From: Cladocopium goreaui
Lineage: Eukaryota; Sar; Dinophyceae; Suessiales; Symbiodiniaceae
Direction of reading: 5' to 3'
Length of the DNA stretch: 64,000 bases
Assembly (NCBI GenBank): GCA_947184155.2
Contig: CAMXCT020006645.1
Coordinates: 731,001-795,000 of the forward strand
Part shown: piece by piece, positions 20,846 to 32,065 of the stretch
Position numbering within the stretch: position 1 is the stretch's first letter
Layout: each line of letters starts with the position of its first letter
Made by a program: the position numbers and the translations under genes
The notes under the pieces: generated by a model
Told to the model about the DNA's origin: nothing
Database searches by the model: none
What the model saw: only the letters and a program-made list of their open reading frames with translations

Positions 20846-20997
20846 ATATGGAGGTTTCCTAACATGGGGGTACCCTAAAACCATGGGATTCAATGCTAAA
20901 ATGATTCATGTTTTGATGATTTGAGTACCACCATTTTAGGGCTTTGTATATTGAAACCCATGGTTTTGGGGTGCCCCATTTTAGGAAACCTCCATAT
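20846..20997. mobile_element. MITE family E, copy 2 (long inverted repeat)
   Basis: The two halves form a near-perfect hairpin: ATATGGAGGTTTCCTAA at the left, its complement at the right, then complementary ACCCTAAAACCATGGG and CCCATGGTTTTGGGGT. 152 bp, non-coding. A fragment recurs near 24089. Confidence 0.75.
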
Positions 20998-21297
20998 GGG
21001 CATCCCATAAAAGTTCGTGAAGTAGTAGAATTGCATTTGAGACGATGGTAAAGATGCGAAAATGACAGGGCAGTCATGGTATCATATGTTTGTTGCAAGG
21101 GTGACCAGGAAAGATTGGGATACCAAGTCAAGATTAAAGGTTGAGAAGCAGCACTGGTGCACCTTTTTTAAGTTAGTTCCATGGAGGAGAACCCCAAAGT
21201 TAGCTGATTGCGCTGTGAGTTCGGCAGCGAGTTCATGCGCTAGGCCCCCTCAACAGCTCAGTTGTGCAACAGAGATGGATGAAGATGTGGAATTTAG

Positions 21298-21447
21298 CCA
21301 CTTGCCTGCGGAGATTTGGGGCAGGGTGACTTCCAGATCAGGTTTTGGCTGCCTGAGAGGGTGGAGTTCGGTTCCAATGAAAGAAACCCCAGAAGTGCCA
21401 ATTTTTATGGGAGACACGTTTGCATTTCCATCAGTTCTAGAGTTTTG
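21298..21447 (+). CDS. Exon-like open segment (150 nt)
   Basis: After AATTTAG, 50 open codons (reads PLACGDLGQGDFQIRFWLPE and on) end at TTG|GTGAAA. The minus strand is also open for about 75 codons and a second plus frame is open here, so the reading is ambiguous. GC is higher than the surroundings. Confidence 0.3.
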
Positions 21448-21569
21448 GTGAAATGACCTTCTTGTGGTCAGTCCCACTGCGCCCTTGATTTGGTGGCTGG
21501 CGCACTGGAGTGGGCTGGCAGATTGAACCTCGAGGTGGTTGGTAAACCTTCCAAGGGCCAGACATGAGA

Positions 21570-22595
21570 AAGATTAGTGTAGACGATCCCCGTGTTTGCA
21601 AGTCCATAGAAACAGTTGAACATTGTCTGTAATTTGATTTCCTTTTCACACCGTGGTTCCCGCAACACAATCAAGCAATGAAGAGCCAGAGGAAGATGTA
21701 TCTTATGTTTTTCTTACCCATGAACACATACAAGACTCTCCACGCAGTTGACGCAGCATTGGCCACGAAACAAATGATTTCTCCATGTCAGTTCCTTGAA
21801 AACTGGTCAGTGGTTTCAGAGTTTCATATTGGTTTCGTCTCAAAATAGGGCTACTTTCAAATCCAGTGTCTGTCATCATTTTTTCCATATGTGTTCTATC
21901 AACATACCGTTGTTGTGACATGTTTTGCCAACATTATATATATATATATACACAGTATATACACACCATTTTCAGACACACCCAGAGGTTTTTTGTTCCG
22001 GGGTTCATACCTCCTGGGATCGCAAAACCCCAAAACCCCAAAACCGGGAGCTCCAGGTGATTTGACGAAGAGCGAACAGGTCACCTGCTGGTTGCGGCCA
22101 AGACATCCACGACTGGGGTAGAGACCAATCCTGTAGTTTTCTGCTATTTGGATGGAACATAACCAGCAGAAGAGGACATTTTTGTGTGGACTATCAGAGA
22201 TTGACCATAAAGATTAAATATATATGTTTTCGCGTCATACTGTCCTTGGTTGAGTTTACTTCTCGCTCTTATTTTGGGGGCGATGGCAAATGGATCTTGC
22301 TAAAGAATGCTAAAGAAGGGTCTAACCCCACAGAATAGCGGCATGTTCATCTTACTTTCCAGAGCTTGGTAACCGGCTGTGTATCTCCAGGCAAGGATGC
22401 TTGATTTTGAATTGGCCGGTTACGTACTATATAGAACTACTGACGAATACTGTACACTTATTTTATGTATATATGAATGTATATACAAGTGCATATATAC
22501 TAACGTTACATGGTTCAATGATACAAGAATATGTTGACACATCCCATATAATAGATAATATATTATCATATATATTATATATATATATATATTAT
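21570..22595. other. Spacer, no gene recognised
   Basis: AT-rich, with a short TA run near 21938 and repeated CCCCAAAA near 22027. No coding frame stands out. Confidence 0.4.
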
Positions 22596-22712
22596 CTGGT
22601 TGGTGGTTTGGAACATTTTTTTATGTTTCCCATCATATTGGGAATTTCATCATCCCAACTGACTTTCACTCCATGATTTTTCAGAGGGGTAGGTGGCTCA
22701 ACCACCAAGCAG
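22596..22712. mobile_element. MITE family A, copy 2 (intact reference copy)
   Basis: 117 bp from CTGGTTGGTGGTTTGGAAC to AACCACCAAGCAG, flanked by TTAT on both sides (22592-22595 and 22713-22716). The body carries CATCCCAACTGACTTTC and TTTTTCAGAGGGG, as in the copies at 47418-47512 and 48605-48720. This copy shows what the split copies looked like before insertion. Confidence 0.85.
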
Positions 22713-22754
22713 TTATTATTTGGGTCAACCAACTGGTTAGATGTGTATCTCAAT

Positions 22755-22843
22755 GGATTGGTTTAAGGGAAAATCTACAGGAAACCATGGGATTTTACCA
22801 TCAAATATAGGGTTTTCCTGTAAATTTTCCCTTAAACCAATCC
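22755..22843. mobile_element. MITE family C, copy 1
   Basis: The ends GGATTGGTTTAAGGGAAAAT and ATTTTCCCTTAAACCAATCC are perfect inverted repeats, followed inward by CTACAGGAAACC and GGTTTTCCTGTAA. 89 bp. Confidence 0.8.
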
Positions 22844-22904
22844 TATGTGTATCGGTACCTACTAACCTTTTGCTATGACGAGCTCGCCTCGATCTCACTG
22901 TTAG

Positions 22905-22970
22905 GTGACCTTGCAACAATCCGTTGAGCATAAGATCTCCAAGCTGATGCTGAAGGAAATCCGCAGGGGA
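22905..22970 (+). CDS. Small exon-like island
   Basis: CACTGTTAG is followed by about 22 codons (VTLQQSVEHKISKLMLKEIR). No clear GT donor; GA at GGG|GATATG is possible. It lies 61 bp after MITE family C. The opposite strand is open too. Confidence 0.33.
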
Positions 22971-24395
22971 TATGATGGGATATATATATATATATATTAA
23001 TAATATATAATATCTATGCATATGTATACTGTATAATGGGCGTATGCTATATATATATATATATTTTGATAGTACTATCTATATATATATATATACATAA
23101 GGATATGTGATAGGAATATCATGGGGATAGATCATGGTGATATAGACTGGGATATATATATATATAACCAACAATTCGACTTAATTAGCCTCCGGTGTCA
23201 TCAAACTTGGCGGGCCGCTGGAAAAATCATCGAACTAAGAGCACTTGGGAGATAACTTGGTCACATTGGAATGTCATCATAGTTTTCAGTTGGTTTCTAA
23301 TCATTTATAAATGAGGTTCCATGATCCCCTATTTTCCTATGGACATGTTTTTTTTCCGATTGCCAGGCTAGATCACCAGAGAGTAAAGCCCTCTATTTGG
23401 GGTGAACGCAAGGTTGAATGGTTCAATATATTTTCTCTATCCCTTCAAACCAAGACAGTTCTATTCCATTTGCCAACCCTCACAACCGCCATCATAGATA
23501 TGGTTGTTCCATGTTGTTCCACTTCTTGCCTAGTGAGCAACTGGAGTACAAGACGTAACATGTTGAGATGGTAATCATGGACCCTGGCTTCAGGGATCAC
23601 CAAAAACTGGGTATACTACCAAATTGGCGGGCCATGTCTTCGGATAGCTGTCACGAATGACTGTACCTTTTGTTCTTGGTCGCTGGTCAGGAGTTTGTAA
23701 ATGTTTCATTTTGGGGGATTATGTATTGTTTCATTTAAACTGATGTTTCATTTTGTAAATGTGTCATGGTTAATTTGTCATTAACCTCACTTGAAACAGT
23801 ATCTGTTGCAGATGACAAATCCTATGGCATCTGCTGTGTTTTTTTAGTCGGCTGATATGAACCAATTGGGTGGACATTTACCAACCCCTGATGACCTGAT
23901 GACTATCGCACTATTATCCCATATTTTTCCATGTGTATTAAAACAACTGATTTGCCAGAAATTGGGACCCCTAGTTATGTTATATACTCATATATACTCC
24001 ATAAACTTAGTTCATCAAACGGATAACCAAGTCATAACTCAACTTAGCTATCCAGGGGGGCCCACCGTGCAATTCCTGCTGGAAAAAACTATGGAGGTTC
24101 CTAAATCATGGGGGCACCCCTTAGTTTTATTCATGTTTGCGGGCTGATTTTCCATGAAATAAACCGACCAGTGATGATGGGATCTCCCATGACTACGGAA
24201 ACCCACCATATAATACCGCAGTGATCCAAGTCTTTGTCTTCCATATAATATTATAGATCATTTTCAAAATCAATCGTTGGCTATATCACCATTATATATA
24301 TATATATGATATACAAGTATGCATATATATATATATATATGGCTGTGTCTTTTTTTAACGGGTGCAGTTTTTAGTAAAGGCAGGAAGTTCGATTT
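22971..24395. repeat. AT-rich spacer with TA microsatellites and MITE fragments
   Basis: TA runs lie at 22980-22999, 23048-23093, 23152-23166 and 24293-24340. A family D right end (CTTAGCTATCCAGGGGGG) lies near 24045-24065 and a family E fragment near 24089-24125. No gene recognised. Confidence 0.5.
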
Positions 24396-24402
24396 GTGCG
24401 AA

Positions 24403-24466
24403 TCATACCCCCGAATCATACCCCGAATCATACCCCCGAATCATACCCCCGAATCATACCCCAAAA
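24403..24466. repeat. CGAATCATACCCC repeat, cluster 1
   Basis: Five near-exact copies of a 12-13 bp unit CGAATCATACCC(C). Further clusters lie at 25103-25150 and 25951-26023. Confidence 0.8.
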
Positions 24467-24644
24467 AATCATTATTATGAATGTTTCTTTTGGGATCGTT
24501 TGGGATTGCATTGGCCTCACCTGTTATAATGAACCTGACAAGCTAATTGACCAGTGTCCAGACCCGATGATCCCTGGCTACCTTCACATACCTTCACGGA
24601 GTGGCGAATCTTCTCCACGCGCACAGAGTCTCATCATTATCCTT

Positions 24645-24828
24645 AAGGTGGCTGGCTCTGGGTGGCTGGCTGGCTGGCTAGGTGGCTGGCTCAGTTGCTG
24701 CTGCTGGTATAGGGCTGGCTAGTTGCAGCTGGCTGGCTGCGTGCCTGGCTGCTTGCTGTGTTGCTGATGAGGCTGATGAGCGGGATGACTCTGTGTGCGG
24801 CTGGCTGGCTGGCTGGCTGGCAGGCAAC
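24645..24828. repeat. GGCT-rich microsatellite
   Basis: Interrupted (GGCT)n blocks at about 24660-24700, 24718-24750 and 24800-24822. Translated frames are low-complexity (Trp-Leu-Ala-Gly). Confidence 0.75.
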
Positions 24829-25102
24829 CAAACCAAAAATCCGTCGAAGAGGAACATAAGCCTAAGCGTAGCTGAACTAAAGGTACATGAGAAGAACATC
24901 CAGAAGAGACGCCGACAGGCCGGCGGATATAAATCATAGATGTGCATTTAAATCTTCACATTCTTCATATTCAGGTCCTGTCCAAGGTCGTCTGGCAGGT
25001 CGAGCCATTGCAGCCATTGAGTAGCAATCGTAGTAGTAGGTTCACGGTGGGAAAAAGAGACTCAAGCAACAAAGCTTCCTGAATTCAAAAAAAGATGGGT
25101 TT

Positions 25103-25150
25103 CCGAATCATACCCCGAATCATGCCCGAATCATACCCGAATCATACCTC
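25103..25150. repeat. CGAATCATACCC repeat, cluster 2
   Basis: Four copies, including one CATGCCC variant, on the same strand as cluster 1. Confidence 0.75.
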
Positions 25151-25249
25151 AAACTTCCCAATTCTGAACCTTGGTACATTTGCAAGATCAGAACTTGTGT
25201 TTTGTGAGCTCTTTTCTTTGTAACATTCGCCACGGGCTAGACTACGCCT

Positions 25250-25865
25250 CCTGCTGCTTCTGAGAAAAATCCGACAACAGCACCCTGCAGCTCCTGCAAT
25301 GGCACCAACATGCCAACTCCAAAGCGCACACACACCACTTTAACTGCAGCACCTTGAAGCAGCACCCTGCAGCGGCACCACCAGCCAGCTCCAGAGCGGA
25401 CACGCCACTCTAACAGCTGCACCCTGCAGCGTGCAGCAGCGCCCTTCACATAGCACCCTTGCAGCACGAGTTGGGTACAGTACGTACCCTCCTTGCAGCA
25501 CCCTGAAGCATCACCCCTTGCAGCAGCACCAGCAAGCTAGCTCGACAGCACCCTCAAGCAGCACCTTCCACCGGCATCCGCTCACCAGCATGCCCGCTCC
25601 AAAGCAGGGTTTACAGCACACACCACTCTGACAGCAGCACCTTCAAACATCACCCTCAGGCAGCACCTGCAGCAGTACCCTGAGCGCCACCAGCATCGCT
25701 CCAAACTGTACACGCCACTCTGACAGCAAGCAACACCCTGCACCAGCACCTTGCAGCGGCACTCCAACGGCACCACGATGCCCGCTCCAAAGCGCGCACA
25801 CCACTCTGACAGCAGCACGCACAGCGTCAACAGCATGCCAGCTCCAGAGCGCTCCACGTATGGTA
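25250..25865. repeat. Degenerate CAGCACC-rich minisatellite
   Basis: An imperfect unit of roughly 60-200 bp recurs. It is marked by GCTCCAAAGCG/GCTCCAGAGCG (near 25316, 25390, 25598, 25697, 25789 and 25848) followed by CACCACTCTGACAGCAGCACC-type text. Frames on both strands are low-complexity. Confidence 0.7.
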
Positions 25866-25950
25866 TAATTACCAACAGTTGAAACATTTTCGGGGTAAGT
25901 GTAGGTAAATAACTATACGCGGAGGATGCAGGGAAACACTAAATCAAGGT

Positions 25951-26023
25951 CCGCGAATCATACCCACGAATCATACCCACGAATCATACCCCGAATCATA
26001 CCCACGAATCATACCCCCTAGTC
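25951..26023. repeat. CGAATCATACCC repeat, cluster 3
   Basis: Five copies with CCCA or CCCC ends, same orientation as clusters 1 and 2. Confidence 0.8.
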
Positions 26024-26182
26024 AAACTTCCCGGGCCGCACTCCTCATTTTGAGACATACCCATATATATGATACATATGTTTTATTGCAAACCCCTGCT
26101 GGGAAAATAAAAACAAAACACCACCTTGGTCCTTTGTCAGGAGTTAGAATCCGAAGGTCTGTTGACCTTTGATTCCTCTCAG

Positions 26183-26243
26183 CCGCCGCTGCATGCATGG
26201 GTCCCTGGCAAGGCCGTCCAGAAGATTCTCGGGGAAATCCCTG
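26183..26243 (+). CDS. GC-rich exon-like island (61 nt)
   Basis: CCTCTCAG is followed by 20 open codons (PPLHAWVPGKAVQKILGEIP) and CTG|GTGTTT. Short but sharply bounded in GC. Unknown product. Confidence 0.38.
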
Positions 26244-27115
26244 GTGTTTAGGCAAAAACGTATGGGAAAATATGGGAGAATAGTTACTGTAGATACCGTA
26301 TTTATTTGAGAAGTCAAACGTGGGATGTGTTTCAGAACCAAACGTGTGATTTTTAAGCAAGAAACATGTGGCGAGAATGATGATATAGTCGGGGATATGT
26401 GGGGAGATATAACCAACAATGGATGAAATAATGTTGCGACCTCACGTCGTGACGTCGCTGGAATGATGCAATGTCTGCAGATCGGAGGTTTAAGAACGAA
26501 CAAGTGGCATTAGCACATCATGGGATGTTTGACAATCCGGTTGCTGCCATCGGCAACTGTGGTGGCTGCCATCATGGGCGAATGGGCGACCAGACATGTT
26601 GAATCCCAATTCTGGTTCTTAGACGGAACATGTTTGATTAAAGCACATTAATATATATATATATATTACTGTACACTTGTTGCCGGTTCACATCACCACA
26701 TAACCTTTAAATGATAGCTGATTGCTGGTTGATACCCCCACAACTACCCATTGTTTTCCGTGTTTTTGCTTGTTAAATGATGTTAAATGTGCACTTATCC
26801 CCCATTTTGTTCGCTGAGTTTTCCATCGTCAAACCACCATGTTTGCCGAGACGTCGATAAACATCTCCTAAAAACAGTTTTACGGCTTCAAACAAAATCA
26901 TGATTGTTGTTGGGTCACGTTGGGTCCAAAATGGTCTAAAACCCAAATTTCTACAAAAGTTTTAGGCAATGTTAAAACCCCCTATTTTACTCAAACCCGA
27001 AAACCACCTATTTTCACTACCAGAAAATCACTTCAAACCACCAATGTCCCTTGATTTCCCCAGCATTTTCCCCTGATTTTCGCCTGATTTGGGGCAACAT
27101 CTCCATCGCCACCAG

Positions 27116-27206
27116 GACCAGCAGCGCATTGCGCTGATCCCCCGGGTGCTGCGGCGCGCCAAGACGGTGCCACCGCGCGTCACCAAGGCATCGACCACAG
27201 GCCGGG
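27116..27206 (+). CDS. GC-rich exon-like island beside a MITE end
   Basis: CCACCAG is followed by about 30 codons, Arg/Val/Thr-rich (DQQRIALIPRVLRRAKTVPP). The family A right terminus begins only 8 bp after it. Donor unclear (GC or GA). Confidence 0.4.
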
Positions 27207-27213
27207 AAATTCA

Positions 27214-27245
27214 GATTTTTCAGAGCGGTTGAAACCACCAACCAG
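27214..27245. mobile_element. MITE family A, right-end fragment (copy 3)
   Basis: ATTTTTCAGAGCGGTTGAAA and the rest of the terminal repeat, ending CCACCAACCAG. No matching left end was found within the preceding 600 bp. Confidence 0.6.
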
Positions 27246-27275
27246 CATAGGTAACCAGGTAACTTTAATAACAAT

Positions 27276-27379
27276 TACCCTCTGGTAATTTAACATAGCT
27301 ATGGAAAATCACCATTTTTAATGGGAAAATCCACTATATATGGTCATTTTCAATAGCTATGTTAAATTACCAGAGGGTA
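27276..27379. mobile_element. MITE family B, copy 1
   Basis: Inverted arms begin TACCCTCTGGTAATTTAACA and end with the complement. Removing the outer TA leaves CCCTCTGG ends, so a TA duplication (Tc1/mariner or Stowaway-like) fits. 104 bp. Confidence 0.82.
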
Positions 27380-27585
27380 GTAATTATGATGAGTAATTAA
27401 TGATAATTCGTTTAGCTTGGTGCCATGTGGTTGTTTGTAAATGGTTACCCTCTGGGAAATATAGAAAAAGATGTGGAGGAGCCACCATTTAGTTCGATGA
27501 TTTCCCAACCATAAACCTTCAATGACTTCGGACACCGGCCCATAGGGCCGGGATGTAATGGGATATGGGGATCGAAAACGGAGTA

Positions 27586-27689
27586 TACCCTCTGGTAAAC
27601 TAACATAGCTATTGAAAATGGCCATTTATAGTGGATTTACCCATTAAAAATGGTGATTTTCCATAGCTATGTTAGTTTACCAGAGGGTA
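27586..27689. mobile_element. MITE family B, copy 2
   Basis: Same ends as copy 1 with the same length of 104 bp; arms TACCCTCTGGTAAACTAACA and complement. A lone left end also lies at about 27443. Confidence 0.82.
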
Positions 27690-28829
27690 ACTCATTATAT
27701 GTAATTCGATACGTTTTGTTTTTGTTCTGGTATGTCTGAAAATTGGAGATCTACCCACAATTTGATGGTCATTCATTGAAGTAGGGAAAAGATGGGAACA
27801 TCGCGAATAATCATCATGGGGTAAAACTGTTGGAAACATATGGAAACATATATATATATGGCAATGCAGCATAAGGAGAATCACTGCACTTTTGGCACAT
27901 GTGGTGAAACATATGGAAAACAATGGAAGCATCAATCAGATCATGGGGATATGAACCATTCAAAAGATTATCTATATAAAACTATCAAAACTGTTGTCAC
28001 CCATGAAAATGGTGGATTTAAACCTTATAAATGGTGAGACTAACACTATGGGAATGTGGTGATGGGTACATATATCACAGTTTGTGCCATCATCTACTAT
28101 ATTTGGTGAGTTTGAAAAGGAATACATGTTATTTCACCATATTTCACCTGATCATGGGTTAAATACCACGTTTTCCCCAAAACGAGTAGGCCCAAAAAAC
28201 CAACCAGGGCTTTACTGGATTATGATCCCCAGTGACGCGGATGTTTCAAAATTGAAAGCGCAAAGCCGGAAAAAACACGTACATGTCAAAGGAACACTGG
28301 CTAACTCGTCATTAATACTGTTTCTATCTGACTGGTAATAACTGGTAGAAGGTTACGGTTCATTTTGTGATGGCAGCAAGTCGGATTTCGATAAACCCAG
28401 CCAAGGCAGGCCAGGCTGATGATCCAGCCACATGTAAAAATTCCGTGGGCAATGATTCCTGTAGCATTAACATTATATAACTGTATCATTTTTCCCGGAT
28501 TTTCTCAGACTTCCTGGCTTTGCTGAAATGGGCTAGTGACTCTACTGCTAGTGACTCTCGTAACTTATAGTCGACCAGAGCAGTAAATCCAAGGATGACA
28601 AAATGGGACTGAAGATCATGTGGGGATGACAGGGGATTCAAGGATTGTAAGCAACAAAGTAACAAAGATGAAGAATTTGAATGATATTTTTTTTTGTACA
28701 TAGAAACGTATATAAAATATTGTAAGATATCCATAGATATCGAAACAAATCTAAAGATCGTAGGTATTTGTAGCCGAGGTCCCTCAAACTGCGCCCGTTC
28801 AAACTTGTAAAATCTGGATGTGTCGGAAG
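27690..28829. other. Spacer, no gene recognised
   Basis: AT-rich with short open frames of no clear character. Nothing with convincing coding bias was seen. Confidence 0.4.
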
Positions 28830-28979
28830 GCTTCAAAAAACATCCCCTTTTCATCGGTCCATCTGTGCGGCTAGGCGTGAAAACCGGGGAACCGGTCTTC
28901 ATGCGTCTCCGGAAACTCCAGGCTGGGCCGTTTCCGGAGCTGTTTGGACTGTTAGGATACCATAATTGTTTAGCAGTTG
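28830..28979 (+). CDS. Exon-like island (150 nt)
   Basis: After GTCGGAAG an open frame of 49 codons reads FKKHPLFIGPSVRLGVKTGE and continues to TTG|GTAACA. GC is well above its flanks. The minus strand is open across the same stretch (part of a 184-codon frame), which I judge the shadow because it runs on into AT-rich, low-complexity text. Confidence 0.4.
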
Positions 28980-29324
28980 GTAACATCATGTAACATCTGG
29001 GATTGGTATCAGCTAAGTCAAACTTGAGCATGACAACCACAGATGGGTTGATTTGGTGGAATCATGTAGCCACAGGAGCTTTCCTCCTCATGAACATGTC
29101 CTGAGTTAACCAGCGGTTTTGTCAGCAGAGAATTGCATATTTAAATCCCAAACCAAGCTGGTTTCCTGTTTTTTGGGAAAATGATGCAATCCCTATATTT
29201 GGCTCCCAAACCCAATAGTTTCCAGTAGCTTCGGGCATGGCTCAATAGATACCCAAACAAATCCCAAAAAGACGGATGGTCAAAATCTAACACTCACAAT
29301 GTTTGTGAATCCATTAAGTCACAG

Positions 29325-29423
29325 AATTGGATGGGAAAATTTACAGGAACCCCTATATTTCATGGTATATATATATATATACCAAGGGTTTCAGGTTAAG
29401 ATTTTCCCTTAAACCAATCCATT
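29325..29423. mobile_element. MITE family C, copy 2
   Basis: The ends GAATTGGATGGGAAAATTTA and TTTTCCCTTAAACCAATCC surround a short TA-rich palindromic centre. It is more diverged than copy 1. Confidence 0.6.
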
Positions 29424-29449
29424 GAATCCCACGGGTCCCACGGCACCAG

Positions 29450-29528
29450 GATAGCTTTGCTTCCAACCCACCAGCAGCTTGCCATGGCTTCCAGTATTAG
29501 GCTATTGTTTGACCTGTGCAGTCTTGAA
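29450..29528 (+). CDS. Exon-like open segment (79 nt)
   Basis: GGCACCAG precedes 26 codons (IALLPTHQQLAMASSIRLLF), and GAA|GTCCAT follows. It lies 27 bp after MITE family C. Confidence 0.28.
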
Positions 29529-30095
29529 GTCCATGAGAATCCTTAGAGTTCAAGTTGGTGACCAAGTTGGAGCTGTCCATGTCTAGTAATTACACATGAA
29601 GGGTCAAAATTGTCAGGATTGGTCACCCCACAAAGATATTATATATATACTGTATAATACTGTACGTATATATATATATATATATATGTGTACACATTAT
29701 ATGATATAGTATCGTGATGTAAGTTTCTGTTCCCGTTCTTGACGTGTGCGAAAACGATCATATGGGATCGTTTGAACACGGGGATGCCCATAAAACAGCT
29801 GGTTCAATATGTTTTAATGGGGAACATGATGATTCATCAGTAGATTCACTTGGGGTTTTCCGCCATTTTTCAGACAGACCCATCTAGGGTGGTACAAATA
29901 GTACGGACTCAACATCTACAATTTACAGAATAGAAATTAACAGTTATGACCTAGGTCGATAGGGATTAGCATCATTTATCTATTTATCTTATTTATTAAC
30001 AGACAACAGAATGTTCACAGGGATTAGCATCCATTATTTCTAGGATACGAAATTGTTGCGACTGGGGGTATGAGAGCGTCACAACATTGCCACAG

Positions 30096-30165
30096 AGAGT
30101 CCCAGGAGCCCAAGTGGCGCACTTGCAGTCGAACCTGATGGGCTGTGGATACAGGATCCAGGATG
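30096..30165 (+). CDS. Exon-like open segment (70 nt)
   Basis: GCCACAG precedes 23 codons (RVPGAQVAHLQSNLMGCGYR), and ATG|GTACAT follows. Other weak candidates of this kind lie at 30658-30728 and 31056-31106. Confidence 0.28.
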
Positions 30166-31179
30166 GTACATTCTACATGGGGTTTGTTTGAAAATAAAGG
30201 TACAATATGGTACATGGTACAAAATCGTATAATAATATGGTATACATAATCTGGTACCCCATGGTACCTCTATATTTGATGATTTACATTGATTGAACGT
30301 CCTTTTCCCCACTATTCCATAGAGATCAATTGGTGGTATCCCCCATGGCGACACAGCCATAGGTGATCACCAGGGGCATGTCAAGTCTTGGTATCATGTC
30401 AGCCAAGGAAGAGTACAAAGAGCAGATCATTTTTAGGCGCAGCTGCTGGAAACATGGAGGATTGATCAACTAAAATGGTGATAAAAATCCGGTGTTTCAC
30501 CTTTGTAAATGGGAGGTTTTTGTTGTGTACTTTTGTATATTTTCTTTTTTTCCATACATGCAGGCACATATATCGCATATACACATGTGTGATTGTATGT
30601 TTAAATACTATATTAATGTATTCCTTCCAAATTTGAACATGTTGTGAGTATATTCAGGTTTACCATAGCTGGGCACAACAGCTTCCTCCATTGCTGTAGA
30701 GTTTTTGGCCTGCCATCAAAGCGATGCAGATGAAACAGTGGGATTTGACCATAAAACAGAGGGACTTGTAGGGACTTCAGCAATGGATAATGATGATTGA
30801 TACTGTTGATATCAATCTGTTTGCGTTTGGGGGTTAGTGCATTGACCCAATTACATTTGGGTGCCTTTTGGTGTAAGCATAGGTAAATATACACATACCT
30901 TGAAAACCCAACGTTGCAAAAAAAACGTCATGGGCTGATTTGGGCTGGAAAAACGTCATTTCATGACAAAAAACGTAATCGCACACAAAAAACGTAATTG
31001 TTCCTTTTCCATCCATTTGTGTGCTTGTCGCTCCGGTCCCTTGCTCCACCAAAAGCAATCATCCCGGCCCCTGCTGAGATCAGCGCCTGGAACTCAGAGA
31101 TCTACAGGAGGGAATCACCAAGACAAAGCGAAACAAAAATCAGATACATTATCAACTTGAAAAAATGTTGGATTTTTGT

Positions 31180-32065
31180 TCATCTCCTCCTGATTTGTCC
31201 CCTCAGTTTGCGAAGCCGGGATTGGAAACCTACCCCATAACGCTGCAAACTCCTTAAGATAACAAGCCTCGGGCTGACATGCCGGCTTATACGTGAAACT
31301 CGGCCAATGAAATCTTCATTGGCCTCGCAGTTAAACACTACAGGGTTGAGGGTCTCCGAAATAGACATATCATATGATTTTTTCATTTCAAACACCGTAT
31401 GGGCCCAGGAATGAAATTTGGGCCGCATACAAAACAGGCGGCGGTGGCTTTGCATGGCCACCTTGGCACAATAGCTGTAGGCTCTAAGAGCCTGCAGCCC
31501 TTGTTTCATCATAAAACCTGTGCATGCCTTGGGAAGCCACAGGTCATGACTGTGCATGATACCTATGAAGTTCAGTGTTCCCTGCACCAGTTGCAGCATT
31601 GCTGACAGCACAACCCGGTCACCATCCTTTGGCTCACGGCGGCACATCTTCAGAAAAAACTCCAGAAACATCAAGACCAGAGTCACATCAGCCCCTTTTC
31701 CACCAAGATATGGAAAGGCATTGGCTTTTGTAAAGTGGAAATTTGCACGAGTGAAATTTTTCAACGTGGAAGTTTTTTGTTCAGCTTGGCACCACAGTTT
31801 GTACCATTGAAACCCTCGGCTCAGTCTGTCAGGTAAGTTCTTGGAATCATTCTCAGCGTCAAAGTAGCCCAGGTATGCTAACATCAGCAGAATAGATGCG
31901 CAAGATTCCCTGCCAACACCATGTTTTATGATATGGAACATGTCCCTCTTGTACAAAAAGGCTGGGTAATCATCACCACTGAAAGGAACAGAAGACAGCG
32001 GTGGTGGCGCTCCATCGTCCCATGGAACAGAGTTTCCAACCTTAGTAGAATCGGAACCATTTGAA
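31180..32065 (-). CDS. C-terminal exon of the minus-strand gene
   Basis: The longest exon, about 295 codons, after TTGTTCAG. Notable blocks: YKRDMFHIIKHGVGRESCAS, FTRANF, FPYLGGKGADVTLVLMFLEF, RPKFHSWAHTVFEM and NCEANEDFIGRVSRISR. The His-rich PKFHSWAH followed by a Glu-Asp block recalls the C-terminal region of some DDE-type transposases (KDZ/Tnp2-like), but I cannot confirm homology. Confidence 0.65.

Noticed and set aside
28486-29040. A 184-codon minus-strand gene
   Set aside because: It runs into AT-rich low-complexity text, and the plus strand has a better bounded, more protein-like segment at 28830-28979.
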